From: Leucaena leucocephala
Taxonomy: Eukaryota; Streptophyta; Magnoliopsida; Fabales; Fabaceae
Reading direction: 5' to 3'
Length of the DNA stretch: 64,000 nt
NCBI GenBank assembly: GCA_037074615.1
Contig: CM073547.1
Span: 15,840,501-15,904,500, forward strand
Part shown: positions 11,527 through 21,827 of the stretch, piece by piece
Layout of the letters: each line of letters begins with the position of its first letter
Numbering within the stretch: position 1 is the first letter of the stretch
Position numbers and translations under genes: made by a program
The notes under the pieces: model-generated
Database searches by the model: none
Seen by the model: only the letters and a program-made list of their open reading frames with translations
What the model was told of the DNA's origin: nothing

Positions 11527-12690
11527 TCGGTTGATTAATGTCATGGCTCCAATCTCATTTTCTTTCTTTATTCTTTTATACTAGGTGCTTTTCCGTGACC
11601 ACGTAGGCATGGCATCTCCATTTGGGCATTTGTACTAGAAATCTCTTTTATAGAGACCAGCACAAAGTAACCCTTTAGTGCAGCTTGAACAAAAAATATA
11701 TTATAGTGCCTTGAATGTTCTAAATTTACCCATATACACATTTCTTATGGCTAATCTAATCCCTCTTGAGTTAGCATATAACTCAGATAGCCTCGACTTA
11801 TGCATAGTATCCACACTTATGAAATTAACAAAATAATATCACAAGGGACCGGTCATAGACTCTAGCAAGGATGTGTACATTCTGTTAATCTTTCTTTCGC
11901 CCATATATCATTTTGATATGAATCAACCGCTTTTCTAGCATAATACCTTCGGTTCATATATAATTTAACCATAGGAAATATACTAAAGTAGCAATCGCTG
12001 AAACATATCTCCATAATACTATCAAAAGTCAAAGGACATTAATAAAAGGATTATACCTTTCTGAAACTCGCTCAACAATGAAGCAGGAATTGATTCACTT
12101 GCTTTTCATTTGCGGTTCTTTAGTACATGTGGTATGAATCACATGTTATGGTGTTCCTCTTATCCTATAAGAGTGTACATCATTTTGATTCTATCAATCA
12201 CACTGTACAAATTTAAGTCTAGACACTCATAGTATGTAAACCCAAACTCTTCAATTATATTCACATAATATGATGTCAATTTTAAAGAATTTGTTATTTG
12301 GAAACATGTTTCATGGATATGGGTATCCATAGTTTAATCCATATCCATACTCATGGATCTCATCTCCACTTATTACACTTTTTAAGCCAATGTGACATTT
12401 ATTGTGTTTTTTCTCTACCATATCAAACCTTTTACTGCTTTACTAGTGAACACATGTCTCATCTTTGAATACTTCTCTAGCATCAAAGGCGGTTGCTCGT
12501 GTGAGAAAGCTGACATTTTCAACCTGTACGACATACTAGATATTGTATATTTTCACCCATATGTATAAGTAATAATAAATGGCATGATATCAATAATGAA
12601 AACAAAATATTACATACAATATGCAATTTTACATTTTATGCATGTCAATGGCTTTACATGTTTCTAAAATATTTCTTTGCCTATTGGCAT
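11527..12690 (-). other. 3' untranslated region of the copia element
   Basis: About 1.1 kb lies between the last readable RNase H residues and the polypurine tract, with no coding similarity that I can see. It is longer than in many copia elements, so it may contain an unrecognised insertion. Confidence 0.5.
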
Positions 12691-13169
12691 AGCCAGGAGG
12701 TATGCAACCATAAATTTGGTTGAAATGTATTGTACAATTATAATTTTCTATGTTATATAATATCTTATAAAGTTATACTTGATATCAATGTGTTTGGTCT
12801 TATTGTGATACTTAGGGTCTTTAGTGTAGGCTATAATTGTAGTATTATCACAGTGTATCAATACCGAATTGGTACTCTCGTTCCCAAATCCTAGGTGTTC
12901 AATAGATCTCTTAAGCTAAATAGCCTCTTGCACTGCTACAAGACATGCTATAAACTCAGCTTCTATAGAATGTAAGGCAATGCATGTCTCCTTCTTACTA
13001 CTCCAACTGCGCCGTTATTAAGAAAGAAGGTGTATCGTGAAGTCGATCTTCGTTCTTCTTCATCACTGCCTACATCAGCATTAAAATATTTGACTAGGCG
13101 CAGATCGCTTCCTTGATAACACAATGCATAGTCAATTGTACCCTTTAAGTATCTCAAGATCCTCTTCAC
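12690..13169 (-). pseudogene. Copia RNase H domain
   Basis: Minus-strand fragments read MKRILRYLKGTIDYALCYQG, then DEEERRSTSRYTFFLNNGAV, continuing past a frameshift to EAEFIACLVAVQEAI and NTTIIAYTKDPKYHNKTKHI. These are the standard copia connection and RNase H motifs in order. The frame breaks near 12963 and contains stops. Confidence 0.9.
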
Positions 13170-14170
13170 TGGTTTTTAGTGTTTCTCACCAGAGTTGGAC
13201 TGGAATTACTAACCAGTCCCACGTCATAACAAATATTTGGTCTTGTACACATCATCGCATACATTAGGCTACCAATGACATTGGCATATGGAACTCTTTC
13301 TATTTGGTTTTTGTCTAATTTATTTTTGGAACACATGTCAGAACTCAAGGCCACTCTAGTGGCTACGTGGATATCTATGGGATTGCAGTCACTCATATTG
13401 AATTGCTCAAGTATCTTATTGATATAATTCTCTCTTGTGAAAGAGTGAGGATTCTCTTGGAGCAATTCCTTCGAATCTTGACTCCAAGTATGTATTTTGC
13501 TTCACCCATGTCTTTCATCTTGAAATTCGATGAAAGCCATTATTTAATAACTATCACCTAATCAAGACTATTTCTAACTAAGAGTATATCATCTACATAT
13601 AAAGATAATATTATAAAGTTACCCTCAAACCGCTTAACATAGACACAATGGTCCTCCTCTATCATCTGGAAGTCATAGGAGGTTACCGCCTTGTGAAACC
13701 TCAAGTACTACTGTCTGAATGATTGTTTTAATCCCAAAATAGATCTTTTGAGTTTACACTTCTTGTGTTCAAACCCTTTTTCAATGAAACCTATTGGTTG
13801 TTCTATATAGATTTTTTTATCTAAACCACCATTCAGGAATGTGGTTTTTACATCCATCTAACGTAACTCCAAGTTTAAACAGTTTACTATTGCCAAAATA
13901 AGTCTTATCGAATTGAAGCGCATAACAGGTAAAAAAGTATCCTCATAATCTAATACTTTCCTATTGTGTATATCCCTTTTTAACCAATCGGACTTTAAAT
14001 TTTTCAATTGATATATCCACCTTTCTCTTGATTTTGAGAACTCACTTGTTCCCAATGGCTTTATGCCCTTTTGGCATATCAACCAATTCCTAACTTGTTT
14101 TTTCATCATTGAGTTCATCTCCTCTTTCATTACTTTCTTCCATTCCTCCTTGGTAGAAATTGCCAAGGCT
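13170..14170 (-). pseudogene. Copia reverse transcriptase domain
   Basis: Starting at 14166 on the minus strand are the RT N-terminal EEWKKVMKEEMNSMMKKQ and YEDTFLPVMRFNSIRLILAI. The catalytic LYVDDILLV follows at about 13583-13612, and ENYINKILEQFNMSDCNP at about 13425. Several frameshifts separate the pieces. The YVDD box itself is intact. Confidence 0.9.
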
Positions 14171-14199
14171 TCATGAACAAAGCAGGGTTCATCATCCCC

Positions 14200-15371
14200 T
14201 TATGGAGTAACTATGAGTGCTTCACTTTTTATTTGGAATCATCTCTTTAGAACACTTTCACTGTTACTCCTTCTAACTAAAGCTACTTATTTATCTTTTC
14301 TCATTTGTCTCAGTCTTTATGTTGATTTTTCTTGGCTCCCACTCAGATTGACATATCTAGAGGATTTTGGCCTACCAATTTGTTTGGCACTATTATGTTC
14401 CTGAGTCTCATTAAAAGATACAGTGTGGTCAATATCTCCCCTACTGGGAAATTTTGTCTCAATGAATAGAACATCTCTTGATTCTATTTTAGTCACTGTC
14501 TCATCTTCAATTTCACTTATGAACACATATCCTTTTGAGGGTTTAAAGTACATTATAAAAATATATTTCTTTCATCTAGGACATAGTTTCCCATATCTAG
14601 GAGAATTGTCATGGATATATGTTGTCGAGCCCTAAGATCTAAGAATGCTTATATTTGGCTAGTGTTTAGTCCATAACTCGTAGGGCATGGAATCGACTGA
14701 CTTTAAGGGCACACGGTTAAGTATGAAGGTTACCGTCAACATAGCATCACCCAATGTGAAATTGAAAGGTTTGAATGTGTCATCATAGACCTAACCATAT
14801 CTACAAGAGTTCTATATATTCTTTCAGTAACCCTATTCTGTTGAGGTGTGCTAAGAATAGTAGTTGCTTAATAATCCTTTTTTATTTACAGAGCTGTTTG
14901 AATTGATCTTAAAGGTACGACCTCAATTAGTGCGTAATACCTTGATTTTATTGTTCATTTGATTCTCACTTAATTTATATATCGTCTAAAGCACTCTAGT
15001 GCCTTAGACTTATGTGACATCAAATATACATGACCATATTGTGAAAAATCATCAATAAAGGTAATGAAATAGTAAGCTCTGTGTCTCGTCCTCATACTCA
15101 TTGGACCACAAATATCAAAATAGATTAATTGCAATAGATTTTTGGCTCGTGTTCCCTTACCGAATGGCTTTCTAGTAGCCTTACTAGCTAAACAACTTTC
15201 ATATAATGATATATCCATGTTAGGGATTACCCCCAATATGCCTTCTTTTGTCAGTTTAATCATTTTATTTTGATTAATATGTCCTAATCTAGCATGCCAG
15301 ATATTCATATCAAGATTATTTGAAGTAATAGTAAAACAATCATGAACATTAAAATCACCAGCATGATCCAA
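14200..15371 (-). pseudogene. Copia GAG-pre-integrase and integrase
   Basis: The 15371-14970 frame shows MNIWHARLGHINQNKMIKLT, the histidine half of the integrase zinc finger (WHxRLGH), then a degraded cysteine half (ESCLASK, first Cys lost). The core acidic motifs are FDICGP and FITFIDDFSQYGHVYLM. Beyond 14970 the C-terminal copia motif KYIF..YFKPSKGYVFI occurs at about 14510-14570. Frames are broken. Confidence 0.9.
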
Positions 15372-15535
15372 AATAAAGAACTTTTGAAATCAGAAAGTTT
15401 AACCATAAAATATTGAGTTGCTATAAATGTCTACAACTTTACCATGAAAGTTTACATTAAACCCAAAGTCAAATAAGAAAATTACATAAATTAAATTCTG
15501 TCAGATGTCGGGAGCATGAAACACATCATACATAA

Positions 15536-15778
15536 TCAAGGTCTGTCCACCAAGCAAAACAAGTTTACAGGTGTCAATGCCTCAAACCTTGATCCTTGCA
15601 TTATTGCCAACATAAAGCCACTTGCTTTAAAACGGCAGCCGACGTATTTCATGAAAGATCCTTGATCTCGACTTACGTGGTTTGTGGAGCCTGAGTCAAT
15701 AATACAAGAAAAGGAAATAGGTTTCGTCAGAAAAATAGTACTAGAAACAAATAAGACATGTGAATTCACATTATTCAC
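15536..15778 (-). pseudogene. Copia aspartic protease
   Basis: The frame contains CIIDSGSTNHVSRDQGSF, the copia protease active site (DSGSTNH) and its downstream context. It sits between the gag zinc knuckle and integrase, as expected. Confidence 0.88.
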
Positions 15779-15808
15779 TGTTACATTTCCCCTCTCAGCC
15801 TGTTTAGA

Positions 15809-15850
15809 ACAGTCGCTTGCGAAATGCCCTATGTTGTGGCAGGTAAAGCA
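15809..15850 (-). other. Gag CCHC zinc knuckle
   Basis: The minus strand encodes CFTCHNIGHFASDC, a perfect CX2CX4HX4C nucleic-acid-binding knuckle of a retrotransposon nucleocapsid, just upstream of the protease. Confidence 0.92.
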
Positions 15851-16835
15851 TTTGACCTTCTTCAGGTATAACTTTTTCTTACCACATTTCTTTCCCTTCT
15901 TCTTGTATTGTTGTTTGTCTTTCTTGAGTGGAGGACCGCCTTTCTTCCCATTTTTTTAAAATTTCTTGCCCTTCTTAAATTTAGGCTTTGAATATGAAAA
16001 ATCAGCATCTTCGGTCAAATAGGATTGTCTAGTGGCCTTATAAGCCTCCAGACATTCATCCTCTAGCTCAAAATGCTTAGCTACATCATTGAAAGTGATG
16101 ATATTTTTATTATGGGTCATATTAACTTTCATTTTCTCCCAACTAGTAGGGAACGACTTAATGACAGCCTGTATTACTGTTCGTTAGATAGATTATGTCC
16201 AACCTCCTTCAGTTCACGAATCATTTTGGACATTTATCTTACCACATTTCTTTCCCTTCTTCTTGTATTATTGTTTGTCTTTCTTGAGTAGAGGACGCCT
16301 TTCTTCCCATTTTTTTAAAATTTCTTGCCCTTCTTAAATTTAGGCTTTGAATATGAAAAATCAGCATCTTCGGTCAAATAGGATTGTCTAGTGGCCTTAT
16401 AAGCCTCCAGACATTCATCCTCTAGCTCAAAATACTTAGCTACATCATTGAAAGTGATGATATTTTTATTATGGGTCATATTAACTTTCATTTTCTTCCA
16501 ACTAGCAGGGAACGACCTGATGACAACCTGCATTACTGTTCGTTAGATAGATTATGTCCAACCTCCTTCAGTTCACGAATCATTTTGGACATTTATCTTA
16601 GATGTTGCCTCATAGGATTATTTTTCTTTACCTTATAGGTATCAAATTTAATCGTCAATGTTTAGCTTATCTGGAGATTTATCGTGAAGAGTAGGCACTG
16701 ATTTGGAGTTTAAGTCTGAAGAAACCATGAAAGGCTGCTCAAGAAGGGGTTCGCTAGGGAATAAAGTTTTTGACCTTGGTTCGAAAGCACATATTACTTT
16801 AGGTTCCTCTTGTGGTACTTCCTCCATCAACTCCT
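15851..16835 (-). pseudogene. Copia gag (capsid part)
   Basis: Fragments read SFPASWKKMKVNMTHNKNI, then ITFNDVAKYFELEDECLEAY, then a lysine-rich run before the knuckle. This is the typical end of a copia gag (UBN2-type) domain. A 360-bp piece of it is duplicated in tandem (15881-16599). The N-terminal part (16648-16830) reads only as short frames. Confidence 0.85.
15881..16599 (-). repeat. 360-bp tandem duplication inside gag
   Basis: Copy 15881-16240 is followed directly by copy 16241-16599. Both begin ACCACATTTCTTTCCCTTCT and end CATTTTGGACATTTATCTT. They differ at roughly ten positions including a 1-bp deletion near 16297. The sequence left of copy 1 also ends TTCTT, so a few bases of microhomology may have seeded the duplication. 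Confidence 0.95.
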
Positions 16836-17946
16836 CTGGGTCTTTTACAGAAAGTTCATCAAGTTCTAGTTCTGGATCCTCTTCAAGTTCCCCTCAGGGT
16901 CCTCTTGAAGGTTCTCCTCTGGGTCATTGACATCGCCAGGTATGAGATGTCATCATATATACTATATCCTAGGGATTCAGTGCTAGATGAAGTCAATTTC
17001 ACCTAAATAATAAAAAATATTAATTATCATAATTTTTTAGAATTTTTAAACACTAAAAAACACTAGAAAATATATTGAATATTCAAAACTATGTCTAGTA
17101 TTGCCCCAAAATTAGGCAAATTATATATCAAAATAAATATTTTGATTTTAGGGATTTTTAGGAACAAACCGTACCTTAATCAGAGGTCCAACGCTCCCTC
17201 AAGCACCCCAAGAAGGAAAAATTCAAAAAAAAATAAAAAACTGAATACGTGTCAGCCACCAAATTTTGCTTTTTTTTGTAAACTAAAAAAAAGTTACAAT
17301 TTTTTTATTTGTGGGTCCAAGTTGGATCTACTGATCTGACCCAACCTATACCCCTGTAGCCAAAAAAATTTTCTCAAATGGGCTTGGCCCAGTTAGCGGC
17401 CTCAATATTTTTGTTTAGATTGGGCTTGGCCCAGTCTGTAGCCCAAACAACAATTTTTTTTACTATAATTGATAGACTGGGCTGGGCTTAACCCAATCCA
17501 TAGCAGCCATAAGAAACTCCCCTCTTTTTTTAGAATGGTTAAAACAACGTGTTGCAGTCGTCACAGACCTCCAGTCAGGTCACACTAGACCCAGCTGGTT
17601 TGCGGGTCAGGTTTGTTAGACTTTACTCATTTTTCCTCTATATTTTCTCCATTGGACGTCCATTTTCGACGTTCTTGGTGTCATTTTCTTCATTTTTTTC
17701 TTGTTCTATGCAATGGGACCAATTTTAAATCCTAAAAATACATATTTCTAGTGACCCAATTTTGAAATGAAGAAGCATGTACAGTTTCATATTGTGTTCT
17801 ATTTCATTTTATGATTATGATGCATGCTCTATATATTTAATAATAAAATGAATGCTTGAATCAGTAATAGTAGTCAACAATGCAGTATATATCCAAAAAC
17901 AAGAAGCACCAAAACTCACAGATAAGCAAACGGAAGCACAGAACCT
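16836..17946 (-). other. Leader region of the copia element
   Basis: This lies between the 5' LTR and gag with no coherent gag-like reading. It contains three degenerate copies of a GGGCTTGGCCCAGT phrase (17387-17500), poly-T runs and a serine-coding repeat patch at 16840-16920 that may be part of gag. Confidence 0.5.
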
Positions 17947-17961
17947 TGCTCATGATACTAA
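17947..17961 (-). promoter_or_regulatory. Primer-binding site of the copia element
   Basis: Immediately inside the 5' LTR the minus strand reads TTAGTATCATGAGC, a decayed form of the TGGTATCAGAGC motif complementary to the plant initiator tRNA-Met 3' end used by most plant copia elements. Confidence 0.75.
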
Positions 17962-18360
17962 TATTAGTTTTCAGGCGTACCTTGGATCTTCTCTGGTTCA
18001 TCGAGATACCCATATAAAACTGGAGCACCTTGTTTAGACCCTGGTTATGTCTACATAGCCAAGACACTGAAGAAGAAAAGAAAATAGAGAAGCGCACACA
18101 CACATACACTGCAGAAATAAGGAAGAACAGAGGAGAAAAAGAACACTTTCTTTTTCTATAGAGAGAGAGCTACACAACGAAATGAAATATGATCACCCTC
18201 TTATTCTGCTATTTTTTGTATGTATGTATATGATAGGAGTGGGATACCTATATAATTTTCACTCCCTCATTTTTCTCCTTTCAAATAAAATTGTTCCCTC
18301 CACATTGCTCCTCAGATATGGGCCTAATCCACAATGGGTGGACTAACCTATTTTTCAACA
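17962..18360 (-). repeat. 5' LTR of the copia element
   Basis: It matches the 3' LTR over its whole length. It begins on the minus strand TGTTGAAAAATAGG at 18360 and ends CTAATA at 17962, next to the primer site. Confidence 0.92.
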
Positions 18361-18442
18361 ATGTTAATATACTCAACTGTGATTGTTGCTATCCTAAGAG
18401 ACTCATGTCTTGGACATGGTGTTGTTTGATGATGAGGCACTT

Positions 18443-18697
18443 CTTCTTCCGGTCTTTAATATAAGACATAATTGACTAATTTAGGTATATTAAAAAAATA
18501 AATAAATCAATTAATTATAACAAATGTGATGATCTCCCCAAAGTACTTATGTATAATATGATTTATATATTAGTTAATAAGTTAATTAATTAGTTTGAAG
18601 AAAAATAATAAATATAAAATATAAAATAAATTAATATATTATATTTAGAGTCAAATATAACTCTCTATTTAATTCTTATATTAAAGACAGATGGCAG
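18443..18697. mobile_element. Stowaway-like MITE
   Basis: GTCTTTAATATAAGA at 18452-18466 and its exact reverse complement at 18674-18688 form terminal inverted repeats, extending outward imperfectly. The ends resemble the CTCCCTCC.TC.TTAATATAAG pattern seen in other MITEs here. The TA target duplication is clear only on the right. Confidence 0.75.
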
Positions 18698-18945
18698 TAT
18701 TCTTCATTAGACCATACTGACATTGTAGTCATTTGCCATTGTTTCTACATTTTTGTCATCTATTTGTTCTTAATCAATTTTTTAGAGCAATTTGCCATTT
18801 TTGGACAGTCGCATTCTTGCAACTGCATAGGCTAAGGACATTCATAATCATCTTTACTAGAGACTTCAAATATGGTGGGAGGACTTATTATTTGTTTGGA
18901 TTCAAGGTTTGTTATGGAGGTAAGGGTTCCCATTATAGTTAACAT

Positions 18946-19690
18946 ATACTCCCTCATGTCCTTATTACAAGCCACTAACTACAAGTAATTTTTGTCTTAA
19001 ATATAAGTCACAAACTAATTCATTAATTACTATTTTTCCATCTTTTCCTTGTTATTAATTGAGTAGGGAGGTGAGAGAATATAGAGTACAAAACATATAA
19101 GGGGTAAATTTGGAAAAAAATATTAATTTAGGACAAATTTAGTAATTTAATAGTTATTTTTTAGTGTGTAAAATTCTGTTAGGGGTGTCCTATAATAGGA
19201 TAAGAAAGAGTATCCTTGCCTCACATAAAAGTAAAGGAACATATTGTGGAGATGCTGGATAATGCTTTTAAGTATAATTCCATAGAAAATGTTGCCTAAG
19301 GTTGGGCCTGTGCCTAGGGTGTCAAAGGTAAAATTATAATTTCTTATACTTCCTTTCGTCCTTAATATAATTCTCACTTGATTAATTTAAAAAAATTAAT
19401 AAAGAGGTCTAATATATTACTTAATATAGCATGTTACATGATCCTTTTAAAATACTTATATATATATAATTAGATTATATATTAATTTATAAGTAAGATA
19501 AATTAATTTAGAGAAAAATAATAAATATAAATAATTTATTTAATTTTTTAATCTTTTTAAATTTATCAATTAGGTCTTATATTAAATATTAAAATATTAT
19601 TATTCTTTCAATCCTTAATATAAAATCTAATTTATAATATAAATTATATTATAAATTAAATTTTATATTAAAAATGGACGGATATTTTGA
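18946..19690. repeat. Cluster of MITE-like fragments
   Basis: An end reading ACTCCCTCATGTCCTTATTA lies at 18949. A second element starts near 19343 (CTTCCTTTCGTCCTTAATAT) and ends near 19682 (AAAATGGACGGATATT). Its right part contains an AT-rich hairpin (about 19616-19672) with TTAATATAAAATCTAATTTA facing its complement. These are probably Stowaway-like copies, one inside another. No gene is seen. Confidence 0.55.
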
Positions 19691-20038
19691 TTATTTTTTC
19701 ATATTGTTGCCTAAGGTCATTCGGTATTTTTTTAGTGGAATCAGATGTCATCTTTATTGACGATAAGAATTACTGACTGGATTGAAGTTTATTGTTTTCA
19801 TAAACCACAAACTTAAAACCAAGCCACTTTGAGCTAGCAGAAGATATTAGTACAAAGATTGAGAAACCACTAATTAGAGTGTGAAGCCGTGAAATCTATG
19901 AAAATTAATAATGTGAAAGAAGGGAGGACAGAATGAATGTTGAGGGACTTCGAATTTTTCTCTATGATAAATTCGTGTGGGATTGAATTTTACTTAATTA
20001 TTAGTATTTGTAATTGAGATATGATATACTTGCCTTTC

Positions 20039-20155
20039 TATAAAAGGCTCAAGGGAGATTTTAGCTCTGCAATAATTTCTACATCATGGATTTGTGTGTT
20101 TTTTATCTTCTCCATTTGCCTGGTTTTGGCGGCAAAAGGCGATGGCTTTCTAAGT
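20039..20155 (+). promoter_or_regulatory. Orphan TATA-box region with a hydrophobic leader-like frame
   Basis: A good TATA box (TATAAAAG, 20039-20046) is followed 40 bases later by ATG (20086). A frame shifted by one base encodes ICVFFIFSICLVLAAKGDGF, which looks like a signal peptide but has no in-frame start. The sequence then meets a MITE-like end near 20156. It may be a broken first exon of a secreted-protein gene. No downstream exons were found. Confidence 0.25.
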
Positions 20156-21480
20156 GCTTGTTTGGATCCCATGGGAAAAAAAAGCACTTTTTTATGAGCA
20201 ATTACCAAAAGCAATTATTAAAATCCAAACATTAATTATTATGTTAGAACCATATTTTCAGAGGTAAAACCCATGATTTTCCATAAAGTTAGAGCGATCA
20301 GTTTCTTAAAAAATGGCAGCTTTTGAAGAAAATATCACACAAATACCTTCCGTACAACTATAAACCCTTGTATTCCTTTGTAATTCTCGCATTAACTTGT
20401 ATACATTTTAGTAACTTATAAATAAAAAAGTAATTTTAATAACAATTATCTAAACATTTTCAATTATCAATATTAAGCAAAATTTCAAAATCGATTATCA
20501 AGCCCAAGACCATAGTTTCCACAAAGCTACCCGGTTCAGATTTCGGCTTGCAATTTTTTAGGCGTTGGAGTTAGTACTACTTCTGTCAAAAGTCAAAATA
20601 TCAAACTACCCTTTAAACACTTGCTGTTTTTATTTTGTCACACAGCGAAGTAAAATTATATTTATATATAATCTATATATTTATATTAAATAATTATAGA
20701 AATAATAAATTTCTCTCTTATAAATAATAATTTATATATTATTTAATTTTATTCATTACATGAAAAAAAATATAAATTAATTTTTTTTATTTTATGTAAT
20801 TATTATATAAACTTAAATCGGTTTTTAATAACTTGCTTATAAAAAAATAATTATAATAACAATCATTTAAATATCTCTAATTTTTAATATCATTTTTTTT
20901 ATAGTCTATTCTCTAAAATCTATTATATCTAGAATATATTTTCTAAAAATTAATCTAAAAGGTAACTTTTAACTATAATTTTAAAAGTTGAGTGGACAAA
21001 AATCTTTATTTTTTTTTTCTAAAAACGACTTTTTGACCAGGTGTATGGGCACTCACTCGAGACTATTTTTTGGCACCCTTGTTTGGAAGCTACGGGACAA
21101 TAGAAACAAGAGCATCTTCATGAATGATCGTGCTACTCCTGAATGTATTATCATCTGTTTGTACTTATGTTAACTATACCACTAAAGCAACTGGTCTTAT
21201 TCGATCCATTGATGTTAATGCTTAGTGGCTTGTTTGTATCTTGTACATAGTGTTTTTCGATATATTCTCCTTTCACTTAAAAAAACGCTTTTCAATTCAA
21301 AATCCAGGTTTAGGGGTAAAAAAACCATAGTTGCGAAAAAGAAAAAAAAAATTACTTTTTCAGAAACTATTCTCTCTTAAAATCACTTTTATTATTTTTT
21401 TAAAAAAAATTATTCTCTACAAATTATTCAAAAACGCTCTAAATGGGAAGTAAATAATTAAATTTAGACTTTTGTCCATA
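20156..21480. repeat. MITE-like ends enclosing AT-rich DNA and a LINE-like scrap
   Basis: AGTGCTTGTTTGGATCCC at 20156 and a related inverted sequence near 21440 (CAAAAACGCTCT) may be hAT-type MITE ends. The interior has no gene apart from the LINE-like fragment at 21040-21290. Confidence 0.35.
21040..21290 (+). pseudogene. LINE-like 3' end fragment
   Basis: The frame reads RLFFGTLVWKLRDNRNKSIF, which resembles the W..W..RN..IF motif between the zinc-binding region and RNase H of plant LINE ORF2. The following TTGTTTGTATCTTGTACATA and an A-rich end fit a truncated LINE tail. It is only about 250 bp long. Confidence 0.5.
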
Positions 21481-21827
21481 TAAGATGACACATGCATATG
21501 TTAATTTGAGATGATAGCTTTTGTTTAAAATATAATAACAAAAAGAATAACAATAGTGAGGTTAATGGTCAATGACCATGTACCCTAGTGGCAAACATTT
21601 TCACCAAACATTGCAGGCGTATTGTAGAGCAGGTTGATTGGCTTGAGCTAAGCTATAAGTTACTATGTAGCTCAACCACAGGATTCAGAAGTTCAACAAA
21701 TATGAAGTTATTTTAATCCTAAATATAAAATTTTAATTTATTTTATCTGTTAAATTTATAATTTTTTTATAAAATATTTTTATTAATTACATATAATAAA
21801 TATTTCTATTCAGAGGTAGTTATAATG
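21481..21827. other. AT-rich spacer
   Basis: No gene, RNA or clear repeat boundary is seen between the LINE-like scrap and the long LTR-like repeat. Confidence 0.5.

Larger units (their letters stand above)
11110..18360 (-). mobile_element. Complete but inactive Ty1/copia retrotransposon
   Basis: Two similar LTRs, 11110-11512 (3') and 17962-18360 (5'), bound 6.4 kb of interior on the minus strand. The identical 5-mer ATGTT flanks the element at 11105-11109 and 18361-18365, a target-site duplication. Reading right to left: 5' LTR, a primer site resembling initiator tRNA-Met, leader, gag with zinc knuckle, DSGSTNH protease, integrase, RT with YVDDI, RNase H, a 1.1-kb 3' region, polypurine tract, 3' LTR. 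Frames are broken by stops and frameshifts everywhere. The LTRs differ at many positions, so the insertion is old. Confidence 0.93.
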
